A stretch of DNA of 6,187 nt from Deltaproteobacteria bacterium (GTDB lineage Bacteria; Desulfobacterota; Binatia; UBA9968): assembly GCA_005879435.1 (NCBI GenBank), contig VBKX01000457.1:1-6187 (forward strand), written 5' to 3'. Within the stretch, counting starts at the first letter, position 1. Each line of letters begins with the position of its first letter. The notes beneath the pieces are model-generated. The model had not been told where the DNA came from and did no database searches. It saw nothing but the letters and a program-made list of their open reading frames with translations. The translations under genes were made by a program, and so were the position numbers. This document shows, one piece after another, positions 1 to 6,176 of this stretch.

Positions 1-165
1 GTCGGCTACAACATCTTCAACCCAACGTCGAACGTCAACGTCGGCGAGCTACTCAAAAATTACGGCGGCGGTGGCCACAAGGTCGTCGGCTCGAGCCGGG
101 TGCCGAACGACAAGGCTGAACAAGCGATCAAAGAAATCGTCGCGGCTGTAACAGACGAAGCGTGA
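1..165 (+). CDS. DHH-family phosphoesterase, C-terminal (DHHA1) fragment
   Basis: This is the 3' end of a gene that enters from the left; 54 codons in frame 1 are visible before a TGA. The visible part contains a YGGGGH motif (residues 21-26 of the fragment) followed by a short strand and a final helix. GGGGH is the hallmark of the DHHA1 substrate-binding domain of DHH phosphoesterases, such as RecJ, NrnA-type nanoRNase/pAp phosphatase and exopolyphosphatase-like proteins. In these enzymes it binds the phosphate or nucleotide of the substrate, while the metal-binding DHH domain lies upstream, outside this window. The segment after GGGGH (KVVGSSRVP) resembles the small stand-alone DHH proteins more than full-length RecJ. 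Which substrate is cleaved (oligoribonucleotide, pAp or polyphosphate) cannot be decided from the tail. The gene ends 7 nt before a palindromic repeat. Confidence 0.85.
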   Translation, partial: VGYNIFNPTSNVNVGELLKNYGGGGHKVVGSSRVPNDKAEQAIKEIVAAVTDEA

Positions 166-171
166 CGCTGT

Positions 172-199
172 GTAGGGGCGCAGCATGCTGCGCCCCTAC
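172..199. repeat. Perfect 28-bp palindrome, REP-like
   Basis: The half-site GTAGGGGCGCAGCA is followed directly by its exact reverse complement, with no mismatch or spacer. As RNA or single-stranded DNA it could form a 12-bp GC-rich stem with a CATG loop. No T-run follows, so it is a poor intrinsic terminator. The GTAGGGGCG...CGCCCCTAC outline resembles dispersed intergenic palindromes seen in many environmental genomes, so a REP-like mobile repeat is the best guess. It lies between the DHH gene and the cupin and contains an ATG (185) in frame with the cupin, preceded by an AGGGG (174-178). Confidence 0.85.
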
Positions 200-223
200 G
201 ATCGCCTCCAACCGAAACCTTCA

Positions 224-553
224 ATGACAGTTATCAAGGTCCGCGCGGCTCTGAAGCGCCTCAAAAACCTCAACACTGAGATCCGCTACGCGGACTGCTT
301 CGCCGGGAAGCACTTCACCAGCGGCTTGATCGTCTTCCGCCCGAGCAAGAAATCCGATCCAAAAGAAATCAATCACGTCGACAAAGACGTCGTCTGCCAC
401 GTCATCAAAGGCACCGGCCGCCTGCGAGTTGATGGCAAACGAATTCTGCTGAAAGCCGGCGTAATCTGCCACATCCCGAAAGGCACAGCACACGATTTCG
501 CAGCAGGGAAAAACGGCGAACTGGTTTTATTCTATTCGCTAGTCAAATCGTGA
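224..553 (+). CDS. Small single-domain cupin protein
   Basis: This is a 109-residue protein that fills one cupin beta-barrel (cupin_2 type), with no signal peptide or membrane segment, so it is probably cytoplasmic. Motif 1 falls at about residues 49-65, ending in HVIKGTGRLRVDG. Motif 2 is clear at residues 79-90 (GVICHIPKGTAH), with the usual Pro, Gly and His. Motif 1 looks degenerate: only His51 fits a metal-ligand position, while the first His and the Glu are replaced by Ile49 and Val56. Metal binding and enzyme activity are therefore uncertain, and a sugar- or ligand-binding role is possible. The start is ambiguous. ATG 224 lies outside the palindrome but has no Shine-Dalgarno. ATG 185 would add 13 residues and has an AGGGG six nt upstream, but both lie inside the palindrome. 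The gene converges on the next one, with 17 nt between their stops. I cannot name a substrate. Confidence 0.8.
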   Translation: MTVIKVRAALKRLKNLNTEIRYADCFAGKHFTSGLIVFRPSKKSDPKEINHVDKDVVCHVIKGTGRLRVDGKRILLKAGVICHIPKGTAHDFAAGKNGELVLFYSLVKS

Positions 554-570
554 GTTGCCGGGAGGGAGTC

Positions 571-1776
571 TCACCACCACTTCGTCTGTTCGTACTTCGC
601 GCGCAAATAACCATCCCACACGGCTGACGCCGGCTTCGGTCTTCGATCGCCGGTTTGCATGCCGATAAAAGCCCAGATCCGCGCTAGGTCGGCGAGCTGG
701 GGGCGCAGCCGGGCGACCAGGCGATCGGAATCGGTGGTGGCGAAGTTGATGACGAATTCATAGCCGTCGCGCGCCGCGGTTTTGAGCAGGAACTCGGTAA
801 AACGCATTTGGTCAGCCTCCGAGCCGTAGAGCACCGTGGCATACGATTTAAGCTCCACGTTCTGGGATGTCATACCGCTCTCGGAAACGGCGATGCCTTT
901 TTTGAAGCGCTTGGCGAAGTCGAAAAAACTTGCCGGCAGGATCCGTGGCACCTCGGCGCTTATGTGTGGATAGACGCTCATCGCGAACAGGTCGCTATAG
1001 CGCATCATATCCGCGACTTCTTTCTCTTGCTCTGTCCCCTTGGCGTCACGTGTGAGCCGTTTGTAGTGCAGCACTTCGGTCGTAAAAAAGACCGGCAGTG
1101 AACGGTGGACTTTCTTTACCGCCGTGTAGGTGTCACGCTGCAGCTCTTTGAGTTGCTGCCATTTGGCTTGATTGCGTGACAACAGCACGTTGGATTCGAC
1201 GCCGATGGCGAGATAGTCCGGATGCATCGCCTCGATGGCGCGCAGGACGAAGTTGAGATAGGCCTTTTTCACCCGCGGGCTGTTCATCGGCTCGTTATTC
1301 CACGGCTGCGGCAACGGTTGATTTTCATTGTCGCCCCAGTAAAGCGCCAGATCACGTCTATCCTTGTTCAACGGCGATATCGATAGAAATAGTTTCTTCC
1401 CCGTCGGCGGCCGGTAGCTCATATTCGCTTGCACATCTTTTGAGAACGGCTTGCCGTCGAGCGCCTCGGGCCAGGGAATACCGCCGATAAACATCAGCGA
1501 AACGATATCGCCGTGCGCTTGCGCATACTCGCGCGCGATCGCCTCTCCTTCGTCGCTCAGATCCGCCGGCCACTGGGTGAAGCCCATAAGGAATGGCCGG
1601 CTGGCAGGGCCGCGGTATTCTGGCAGCGGCGCAGCTGGTGGCGACGGCTTCGGAGCCGGCGCCGGTAGCGGGGCGGGAGCTTGGCGCGAAGAACCCATGA
1701 AACTGTCGCCGGCACAAGCGGACAACCAGAGAGCCATTGCCAACAAAGCGGACCAACGCAAAATGTTTTTAAGCAT
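571..1776 (-). CDS. Lipoprotein with clan GH-A-like TIM-barrel glycosidase domain
   Basis: This is a 401-residue secreted lipoprotein. A basic, hydrophobic signal peptide ends in the lipobox LSAC (Cys21). Ala22 at +2 favours the outer membrane, and a Pro/Ala-rich linker (about 33-58) tethers the folded domain (about 60-395). That domain shows the rhythm of a (beta/alpha)8 glycoside hydrolase: GFTQWP (65-70), DYLAIGVESN with Glu194 on a probable strand 4, DLFAMSVYPH (262-271) as strand 6, and IAVSESG with Glu299 on strand 7. In clan GH-A the strand-4 and strand-7 glutamates are the acid/base and nucleophile, so Glu194 and Glu299 are the candidate pair. The usual Asn before the acid/base is Val193 here, so activity and family (GH53-like or unclassified) are unproven. 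I chose ATG 1776; the TTG at 1785, three codons upstream, overlaps the predicted -10 box. A polysaccharide-related envelope role is inferred. Confidence 0.72.
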   Translation of the reverse strand: MLKNILRWSALLAMALWLSACAGDSFMGSSRQAPAPLPAPAPKPSPPAAPLPEYRGPASRPFLMGFTQWPADLSDEGEAIAREYAQAHGDIVSLMFIGGIPWPEALDGKPFSKDVQANMSYRPPTGKKLFLSISPLNKDRRDLALYWGDNENQPLPQPWNNEPMNSPRVKKAYLNFVLRAIEAMHPDYLAIGVESNVLLSRNQAKWQQLKELQRDTYTAVKKVHRSLPVFFTTEVLHYKRLTRDAKGTEQEKEVADMMRYSDLFAMSVYPHISAEVPRILPASFFDFAKRFKKGIAVSESGMTSQNVELKSYATVLYGSEADQMRFTEFLLKTAARDGYEFVINFATTDSDRLVARLRPQLADLARIWAFIGMQTGDRRPKPASAVWDGYLRAKYEQTKWW

Positions 1777-1784
1777 ACGCGCCA

Positions 1785-1813
1785 ATTATTAGGGTTTCAT
1801 CTTCGATGGTCAA
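1785..1813 (-). promoter_or_regulatory. Sigma70-type promoter for the GH-like lipoprotein
   Basis: Read on the minus strand, TTGACC (1813-1808, 5 of 6 consensus bases) is followed after exactly 17 nt by AATAAT (1790-1785, 5 of 6). Transcription would begin near 1777-1779, only one to three nt before the ATG at 1776, so the message would be leaderless or nearly so. The -35 box overlaps the left arm of the 1809-1843 inverted repeat. Confidence 0.55.
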
Positions 1814-1843
1814 GGGATTCGGATGTTGTTCCGTTCCCTTGAC
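1809..1843. promoter_or_regulatory. Inverted repeat at centre of the divergent promoter region
   Basis: GTCAAGGGA (1809-1817) and TCCCTTGAC (1835-1843) are perfect 9-bp inverted arms. Inside them CGGA (1820-1823) and TCCG (1830-1833) also pair, leaving a TGTTGT loop, a 2-nt bulge on the left and a 1-nt bulge on the right. Each arm contains a TTGAC that reads outward. The dyad could be an operator for a dimeric regulator acting on both promoters, or simply two mirrored -35 elements. There is no T-tract, so a terminator role is unlikely. Confidence 0.55.
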
Positions 1844-1866
1844 TTAGCGACAAATTCTCGGAAAAT
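1839..1866 (+). promoter_or_regulatory. Candidate promoter for the TPR lipoprotein operon
   Basis: TTGACT (1839-1844, 5 of 6 consensus) lies 16 nt upstream of GAAAAT (1861-1866, 4 of 6). The start of transcription would fall near 1873, downstream of the in-frame ATGs at 1823 and 1865, which supports a later translation start. The -10 box is weak, so this is less certain than the minus-strand promoter; it may need an activator. Confidence 0.35.
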
Positions 1867-1936
1867 GGGTGAAACGTTCAAAGGTCGGCGCGAAGGCCCA
1901 TACCGTTGGCAGCGAAGCGGTCGAGCTAAAAAACAT

Positions 1937-2863
1937 TTGCAAATCTCGCCAGCAAAAAATCATCTTATCCGCGGTGTCATCCTCGCTTTTGAGATATTTT
2001 CGCTCAGCGCTTGCTCTTCGCGCACCGGACCGCCCGACGCACGTTACGTGCCGGCCGGCGATCTCCTCGACATCGTCAAGGACTTTCAGCGCTTGGCCAA
2101 GGAAGATACCTACCGTTTTGCTATTCCCAAGGATGTCACCGGCATCAATATCATGAAAGCCACTCTGGTTCGGCTGAATGATTACGAACGTAAGAATCCC
2201 AATCAGTTCAGTGATATCGTGCAGTTCAACAAAGCCCTCGCCTTAGAAAGACTCCGGGAGTACGACCAAGCAGCGGCGCTTTACCGCAAGGTCGCTGAAA
2301 CCGACGGCCGCCTCGCTGCGGAAGCCGCCAAAAACGCCGAGATCCTCGATCAGTTTTTACGTATTTTCGACAAAGTCATACCGACTGACGATCCTTTCAA
2401 ATACATCGCTGGTCTCGACGAGAAAGTCGCAGCATGGAACCAGCTCATGCAAAAATATCAAGGCACGCAATACGCATTTCTGGCCCGAGTCGAAGAGGAG
2501 CGCGTTGACCGCGCCAAGGTCGCCTTTGTCGAAGCTAACCGCTATCGTCTCAAGGAAGGCAATCAGTTGACGATCGTCGGCTACAGCCAACTGGTCACGA
2601 AACACCAACAAAGCAAAAATATCTACCGATTTTTGCTCGATTTCGGCGACTTCTACATGGTCCTTGCAAATGAGTATGCATCCCAGTACGATCCCGAGGG
2701 ATTAGTCTTTGACATCAAGGTGTTAGATCAATTCGTGAAGTCGGCCCTCAAGCTCTATACCGAAGTGGGACAAGTCGACGGCATCGTCGAAAAAATCGAG
2801 GCCCAGGGTAAAATCGAAGCGGCGCGCGGTTTTCTAGAAAAATTGACCAGGCTCAATCGATGA
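1937..2863 (+). CDS. TPR-type lipoprotein of unknown function
   Basis: A lipobox SLSAC followed by Ser-Ser-Arg marks a predicted outer-membrane lipoprotein. From the TTG at 1937 the protein has 308 residues with the acceptor Cys at 26, a normal signal length. The upstream ATGs at 1823 and 1865 would place the Cys at residue 64 or 50, and they lie in the hairpin and the candidate -10 box. No strong Shine-Dalgarno precedes 1937, and Glu in the hydrophobic core of the signal is unusual, so the start remains tentative. The mature part is almost entirely helical. A TPR-like unit lies at about residues 93-125 (FNKALALERLREYDQAAALY), and further helical hairpins run to the end, rich in Glu, Lys, Gln and Tyr. 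TPR lipoproteins usually scaffold envelope complexes. The stop overlaps the next start by ATGA, so translation is probably coupled and the two products may be partners. No specific family recognised. Confidence 0.72.
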   Translation: MQISPAKNHLIRGVILAFEIFSLSACSSRTGPPDARYVPAGDLLDIVKDFQRLAKEDTYRFAIPKDVTGINIMKATLVRLNDYERKNPNQFSDIVQFNKALALERLREYDQAAALYRKVAETDGRLAAEAAKNAEILDQFLRIFDKVIPTDDPFKYIAGLDEKVAAWNQLMQKYQGTQYAFLARVEEERVDRAKVAFVEANRYRLKEGNQLTIVGYSQLVTKHQQSKNIYRFLLDFGDFYMVLANEYASQYDPEGLVFDIKVLDQFVKSALKLYTEVGQVDGIVEKIEAQGKIEAARGFLEKLTRLNR

Positions 2864-5376
2864 AGTTCAGACAGTTTTTGATCTTGAGCGCTGTTGTCTG
2901 CTTCGCTTCCCTAGCGGTAATGCTTGGTGTGCCTCAGGCGCAAGAAAAAGTCTTGCCGCTGGACAAAATCCTCAATCCCCTTCCCGATTATAGCCCTTTC
3001 GAACAGAGCGCCGGCGAGACGCCAAAATATTTTCCCGACGAGGTCGACAAACGGTCCCGCGAGTTGCTCATCGACGCGTTGATCAACCGCGAAGAGGCTT
3101 TGTCCCAACATCTGCAGTTCTTCCAGACACAAGATGTGCGCTTGAAGAAGGAGAGCGGCACCTCGACCGGCTTGACGGCGCAGGCGCAAGATCTCGTCAA
3201 CAACACGATCCAAGACCGCGAGAAATATATGGCGGCGCAGAAAGAAGCGCTCAAGCGTGCCGCGTCGCCGGAACGCAAAAAATATCTCGAGGCGGTCATC
3301 AACAACGACGACTTCAATCAGTCGGACGCGCTGATGCGTCAGAGCTCGACTAATTTTTGGGGCGGCATCGCGAATCGTCTGCTCGGGTCGGTGGATTTGG
3401 TCGGTGTCGCTTCGGGAAACTATGTCGGCGCCGTCGCTGAAACCACGGTCAGCCAACTCTACGCGCTGATGGACCGAGACATGGCCGTCGAAGAACGGCG
3501 GGCGCTGGCGCGGGATCTCGATCACCTGAAGCGCTTCCCCGACGACCCGCGTAACGCCGCTATCAGGAAACAAGTGGAAACGTTGGACAAGAAAAAAAAG
3601 AACGCATTGACACGCAAGCAGATCGACCGAGCCAAGGAAGCGTTCGCCAAGAATGATCTTGAAAGAGCGTCGTTTCACCTCGATATGGTCGCGTTTATCG
3701 ACCCCCAGTGTCGCGACGCCGATGAGTTGCGCCAACAAGTCGAAAAATCCTTGGCCGGTCTCGACAAAGCGCGCAACAACAGTCTGCTCGCGCGTGCTGA
3801 CACACCGGCGAGCGACGAACAACGAACCGATCTTCACCGATTACTCGAGGTCTTGACGCTGCGAGACAGCAACCAGATCCAACGGGTCGCCATCGACACC
3901 GAGAAAAAATATCTCGGCAAACCGTTGGCCGACGCCGCCCGAGACGCCGAAGCCGTCGCCCTGGAGATGAAGGGATGGCGCGAAGCGGCGAAAAAAGCCG
4001 TTGAACAAATGGCCAAGTCCTCGGTGAATCCTGAAGTCAAGCAACGGGCCGCCGCTCTTCTCCAAAGCCCGCACTACAATCTGCTCACTCCTTTTCAAGA
4101 CGCGCGAACCGATAGACAGTTGCAGTCCGCCAAGTATGTTCTCCTCGGTGAAGACTTTTTGCGGAAGAACTTACTGTTTGCCGCCGGAGCGATGGCGGCG
4201 GCAGGTCCGGCGGCGGCGATGAGTCTAGGCATGGTCAATGCTTTGATGGTCACCAACAACTTCTACCAGGTCATGACTCAGAATCCGGTATCAGCGCAGC
4301 CGGTCATCGATGCCGGCGTCGCCTATGTGCGCAACCATCCGAACTCGGAAAACGCCTCCGAGGTGTATCGAGTCTTGGCCGACGCCTACGAAGAACGCGG
4401 CATGCTCGACCAAGCGATCAGCTACCACGAACTCGCCGGATCGCCGAAACAAAAAATCGAAGAGCTGAAGGACAAATCCGCGAAGGCGCTGCTCAACGCC
4501 GCGACCAAAAGCGCCAATCGCGGCACGCGCGAATACTATCTGACCAGTGTGATCGACCAGCATCCGGATACGCCCGCCGCCGCCGATGCAACCAAGCGGC
4601 TCGCCGACATGGCCAAGGATGAAAACCAGGGCCTGCGCATGAGCAAGCAGTTTTTGATGGAAAACCCGGAGCTTTTCGGACCCCGCGGATTGGGACTTAA
4701 ACCTTCCCTGTTCGACGGCAATCCCGCCAATATGGAGATCGCCGAGCGCGGCGTGAATCTGCTTAGCGACAATGAGATCCTGGTTCACTATCAGACCCCG
4801 TGGGGCCCGCGCAGTCAAAGTTATTCGCTCACGAAATCTTTGAACGATCGCTTTTTCGTGACACTGCGCGAAAAGAATTTGCAGGTTGCACTTTCCGACG
4901 TCAACCAACGTGCCAAAGACAGCGTCGGCGGCATCAAGAATCTTCCGACGGCCATCGTCAAGGCGGAACGTGAGCAGCGCGCGACCCAGTCGGAAAGCCG
5001 CGAAGATACCACGTTCACACTGGTCCGCGAGGTTGGCGGAAACGGAGGCGACTATCAGAGAGTTCTGGATTCGCAATTACTGACCGACAACGAGCGCGAC
5101 CCGGGAAGCAAATATAAACTACCGCCGGTTCAGGGCTCGATCTCGGCGAGTCGCTTCAGCATGACGGGCGCTCTGCCGACCGGACTATGGGGCAACCAAC
5201 TCGCGATCGGCGGCGATCACCGCAGTCCATTTGCCGGCGTCCAATTGCCCATTCCATTGCTCGAGGGCTTCATTCCCGTCGATTTTATGATCCAAGGTCG
5301 TCCCGGCGGTGTCTCGCTTTTTCCGAGAATCCGCACCGGCGCGGACACCGGCAGCGATCCAGAGCTCTATCGTTAA
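2860..5376 (+). CDS. Large secreted helical-repeat protein, unknown function
   Basis: This 838-residue protein starts with a Sec signal peptide (MKFRQF, hydrophobic core 6-24, cleavage probably near Ala27), so it is probably periplasmic or outer-membrane associated. Residues about 40-430 are charged and mostly helical, with a TPR-like unit near 254-298 (RAKEAFAKNDLERASFHLDM). Residues 438-465 are a hydrophobic Ala/Gly/Met-rich stretch that could be a membrane helix or a buried hairpin. TPR-like repeats follow near 498-527 (ASEVYRVLADAYEERGMLDQ) and 560-585 (DQHPDTPAAADATKRLADM), resembling the repeats of BamD- or CpoB-like proteins. From about 608 to the end the composition changes to Gly/Pro/Ser-rich and probably beta-rich, ending in a segment (about 775-838) with GVQLPIPLLEGFIPVDFMIQ. 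I do not recognise a family. The ATGA overlap with the upstream lipoprotein indicates coupled translation; the ABC permease follows after 18 nt. Confidence 0.8.
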   Translation: MKFRQFLILSAVVCFASLAVMLGVPQAQEKVLPLDKILNPLPDYSPFEQSAGETPKYFPDEVDKRSRELLIDALINREEALSQHLQFFQTQDVRLKKESGTSTGLTAQAQDLVNNTIQDREKYMAAQKEALKRAASPERKKYLEAVINNDDFNQSDALMRQSSTNFWGGIANRLLGSVDLVGVASGNYVGAVAETTVSQLYALMDRDMAVEERRALARDLDHLKRFPDDPRNAAIRKQVETLDKKKKNALTRKQIDRAKEAFAKNDLERASFHLDMVAFIDPQCRDADELRQQVEKSLAGLDKARNNSLLARADTPASDEQRTDLHRLLEVLTLRDSNQIQRVAIDTEKKYLGKPLADAARDAEAVALEMKGWREAAKKAVEQMAKSSVNPEVKQRAAALLQSPHYNLLTPFQDARTDRQLQSAKYVLLGEDFLRKNLLFAAGAMAAAGPAAAMSLGMVNALMVTNNFYQVMTQNPVSAQPVIDAGVAYVRNHPNSENASEVYRVLADAYEERGMLDQAISYHELAGSPKQKIEELKDKSAKALLNAATKSANRGTREYYLTSVIDQHPDTPAAADATKRLADMAKDENQGLRMSKQFLMENPELFGPRGLGLKPSLFDGNPANMEIAERGVNLLSDNEILVHYQTPWGPRSQSYSLTKSLNDRFFVTLREKNLQVALSDVNQRAKDSVGGIKNLPTAIVKAEREQRATQSESREDTTFTLVREVGGNGGDYQRVLDSQLLTDNERDPGSKYKLPPVQGSISASRFSMTGALPTGLWGNQLAIGGDHRSPFAGVQLPIPLLEGFIPVDFMIQGRPGGVSLFPRIRTGADTGSDPELYR

Positions 5377-5380
5377 CTTC

Positions 5381-5386
5381 AGGGGA
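5381..5386 (+). promoter_or_regulatory. Shine-Dalgarno for the ABC permease, supports TTG start
   Basis: AGGGGA lies 8 nt upstream of the TTG at 5395 in the 18-nt gap after the previous stop. It is the strongest ribosome binding site in the window and decides the non-ATG start, because the next in-frame ATG lies far inside the membrane domain. Confidence 0.7.
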
Positions 5387-5394
5387 ATCGCGCT

Positions 5395-6153
5395 TTGCTC
5401 AGGAAAGAAATCGTACGCGGCTGCGTTTCCATAGTCGCGGGCCTGGTGATCTGGGAAATTTTGACGCGTCTGCTTTTGGAAAACGAACTTTTGATTCCGC
5501 CGCCCAGCAGTGTGCTGGTATCATTTTGGCAGCTGCTCATCTCCGGCAAGCTCAATAAACACTTCGTCGCGACGCTGACCGAATTTTTCTACGGTTTTAC
5601 GACAGCGTGTATCGTCGGCATCGCCATCGGTTACTTCATGGGCATGCACAAGTGGTTCGACGAGGTCATGGACCCGTGGATCGCCACGCTTTATTCGATT
5701 CCGATCATCACGGTCGTGCCGCTGATCATTATTTGGTTCGGCATCGGCATGATCTCGAAAGTGATCGTCGTCTTCAAAATCACCGCGGTGGCAATCATTT
5801 TGAATACCGCCGCGGGAATCAAAAACTTGGACCCGGTGTGGCTGGAGCTCGCTCGGTCGCTGCGCTTGAGCCGTTGGGAAACGACTTATAACATCCGCTT
5901 TCCTGGCGCCCTACCCTACATCATCACCGGCATGCGCCTCGGCGTCGGCCGGGCCTTGCTCGGCGTCGTGGTGGCAGAGCTGATGGCCGCCAACGCCGGC
6001 CTCGGCTATTTGCTGCGCGACTCCTCAGAGACCTGGGATAGCCCGAAACTGTTTGTCACGGTCATGCTACTGGCGGCCATCGGCTTGGTCAGCTTCAACT
6101 TGATCAAGCGTCTCGAGCGCAGAATAGCGCCCTGGCGCCAAAGCGCCGAGTGA
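5395..6153 (+). CDS. ABC transporter permease, TauC/SsuC/NrtB type
   Basis: This 252-residue inner-membrane protein has the length and layout of BPD_transp_1 permeases that import nitrate, sulfonates, taurine or thiamine precursors. Predicted membrane spans lie near residues 9-28, 66-84, 99-118, 120-140, 182-200 and 219-237. An N-terminal IPPPSSV (34-40) and the ending typical of this family, AELMAANAGLGYLLRD, are present. The cytoplasmic EAA loop that docks on the ATPase is at about 151-174 (ELARSLRLSRWETTY through GALP); the usual Gly after the Ala-Arg helix is Arg157. Translation starts at a TTG with a strong Shine-Dalgarno, 18 nt after the preceding stop, so it is probably cotranscribed with the envelope genes, although a separate unit is possible. 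The ATPase and substrate-binding protein are not in the window, so the substrate is unknown. Confidence 0.92.
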   Translation: MLRKEIVRGCVSIVAGLVIWEILTRLLLENELLIPPPSSVLVSFWQLLISGKLNKHFVATLTEFFYGFTTACIVGIAIGYFMGMHKWFDEVMDPWIATLYSIPIITVVPLIIIWFGIGMISKVIVVFKITAVAIILNTAAGIKNLDPVWLELARSLRLSRWETTYNIRFPGALPYIITGMRLGVGRALLGVVVAELMAANAGLGYLLRDSSETWDSPKLFVTVMLLAAIGLVSFNLIKRLERRIAPWRQSAE

Positions 6154-6176
6154 TCGGCGGAATAGACCGAGAGTTC

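Noticed and set aside
172..199. Intrinsic terminator of the DHH gene
   Set aside because: The stem is strong but no uridine tract follows in either direction, so a REP-like repeat is the better reading.
551..573. Possible bidirectional terminator between the convergent cupin and GH-like genes
   Set aside because: Only TGAG/CTCA can pair, too short for a stable stem, and there is no T-run on either strand.
1869..2156. 95-codon plus-strand frame beginning ATGAAACG near the lipoprotein start
   Set aside because: I considered it as a true N-terminus joined by a frameshift, but the lipobox and TPR sequence continue without a break in the other frame and this one has no signal or domain character.
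2911..3837. 308-codon open frame on the minus strand inside the large secreted protein gene
   Set aside because: It is antisense to a well-supported gene with signal peptide and coupled start. Its translation is rich in Arg, Val and Phe without domain features, as expected for a mirror frame of GC-rich coding DNA.
4195..4219. GCGGCG-type simple repeat
   Set aside because: It is a short run of Ala/Gly codons in the hydrophobic segment, without regular unit spacing.
4291..5076. 261-codon open frame on the minus strand
   Set aside because: It lies wholly opposite the 838-residue gene, has no credible Shine-Dalgarno or recognisable motif, and fits the antisense-shadow pattern of GC-rich genes.
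5187..5558. 123-codon plus-strand frame bridging the secreted protein and the permease
   Set aside because: It overlaps both real genes out of frame, and its Arg/Ser/His-rich translation is typical of a shifted frame.
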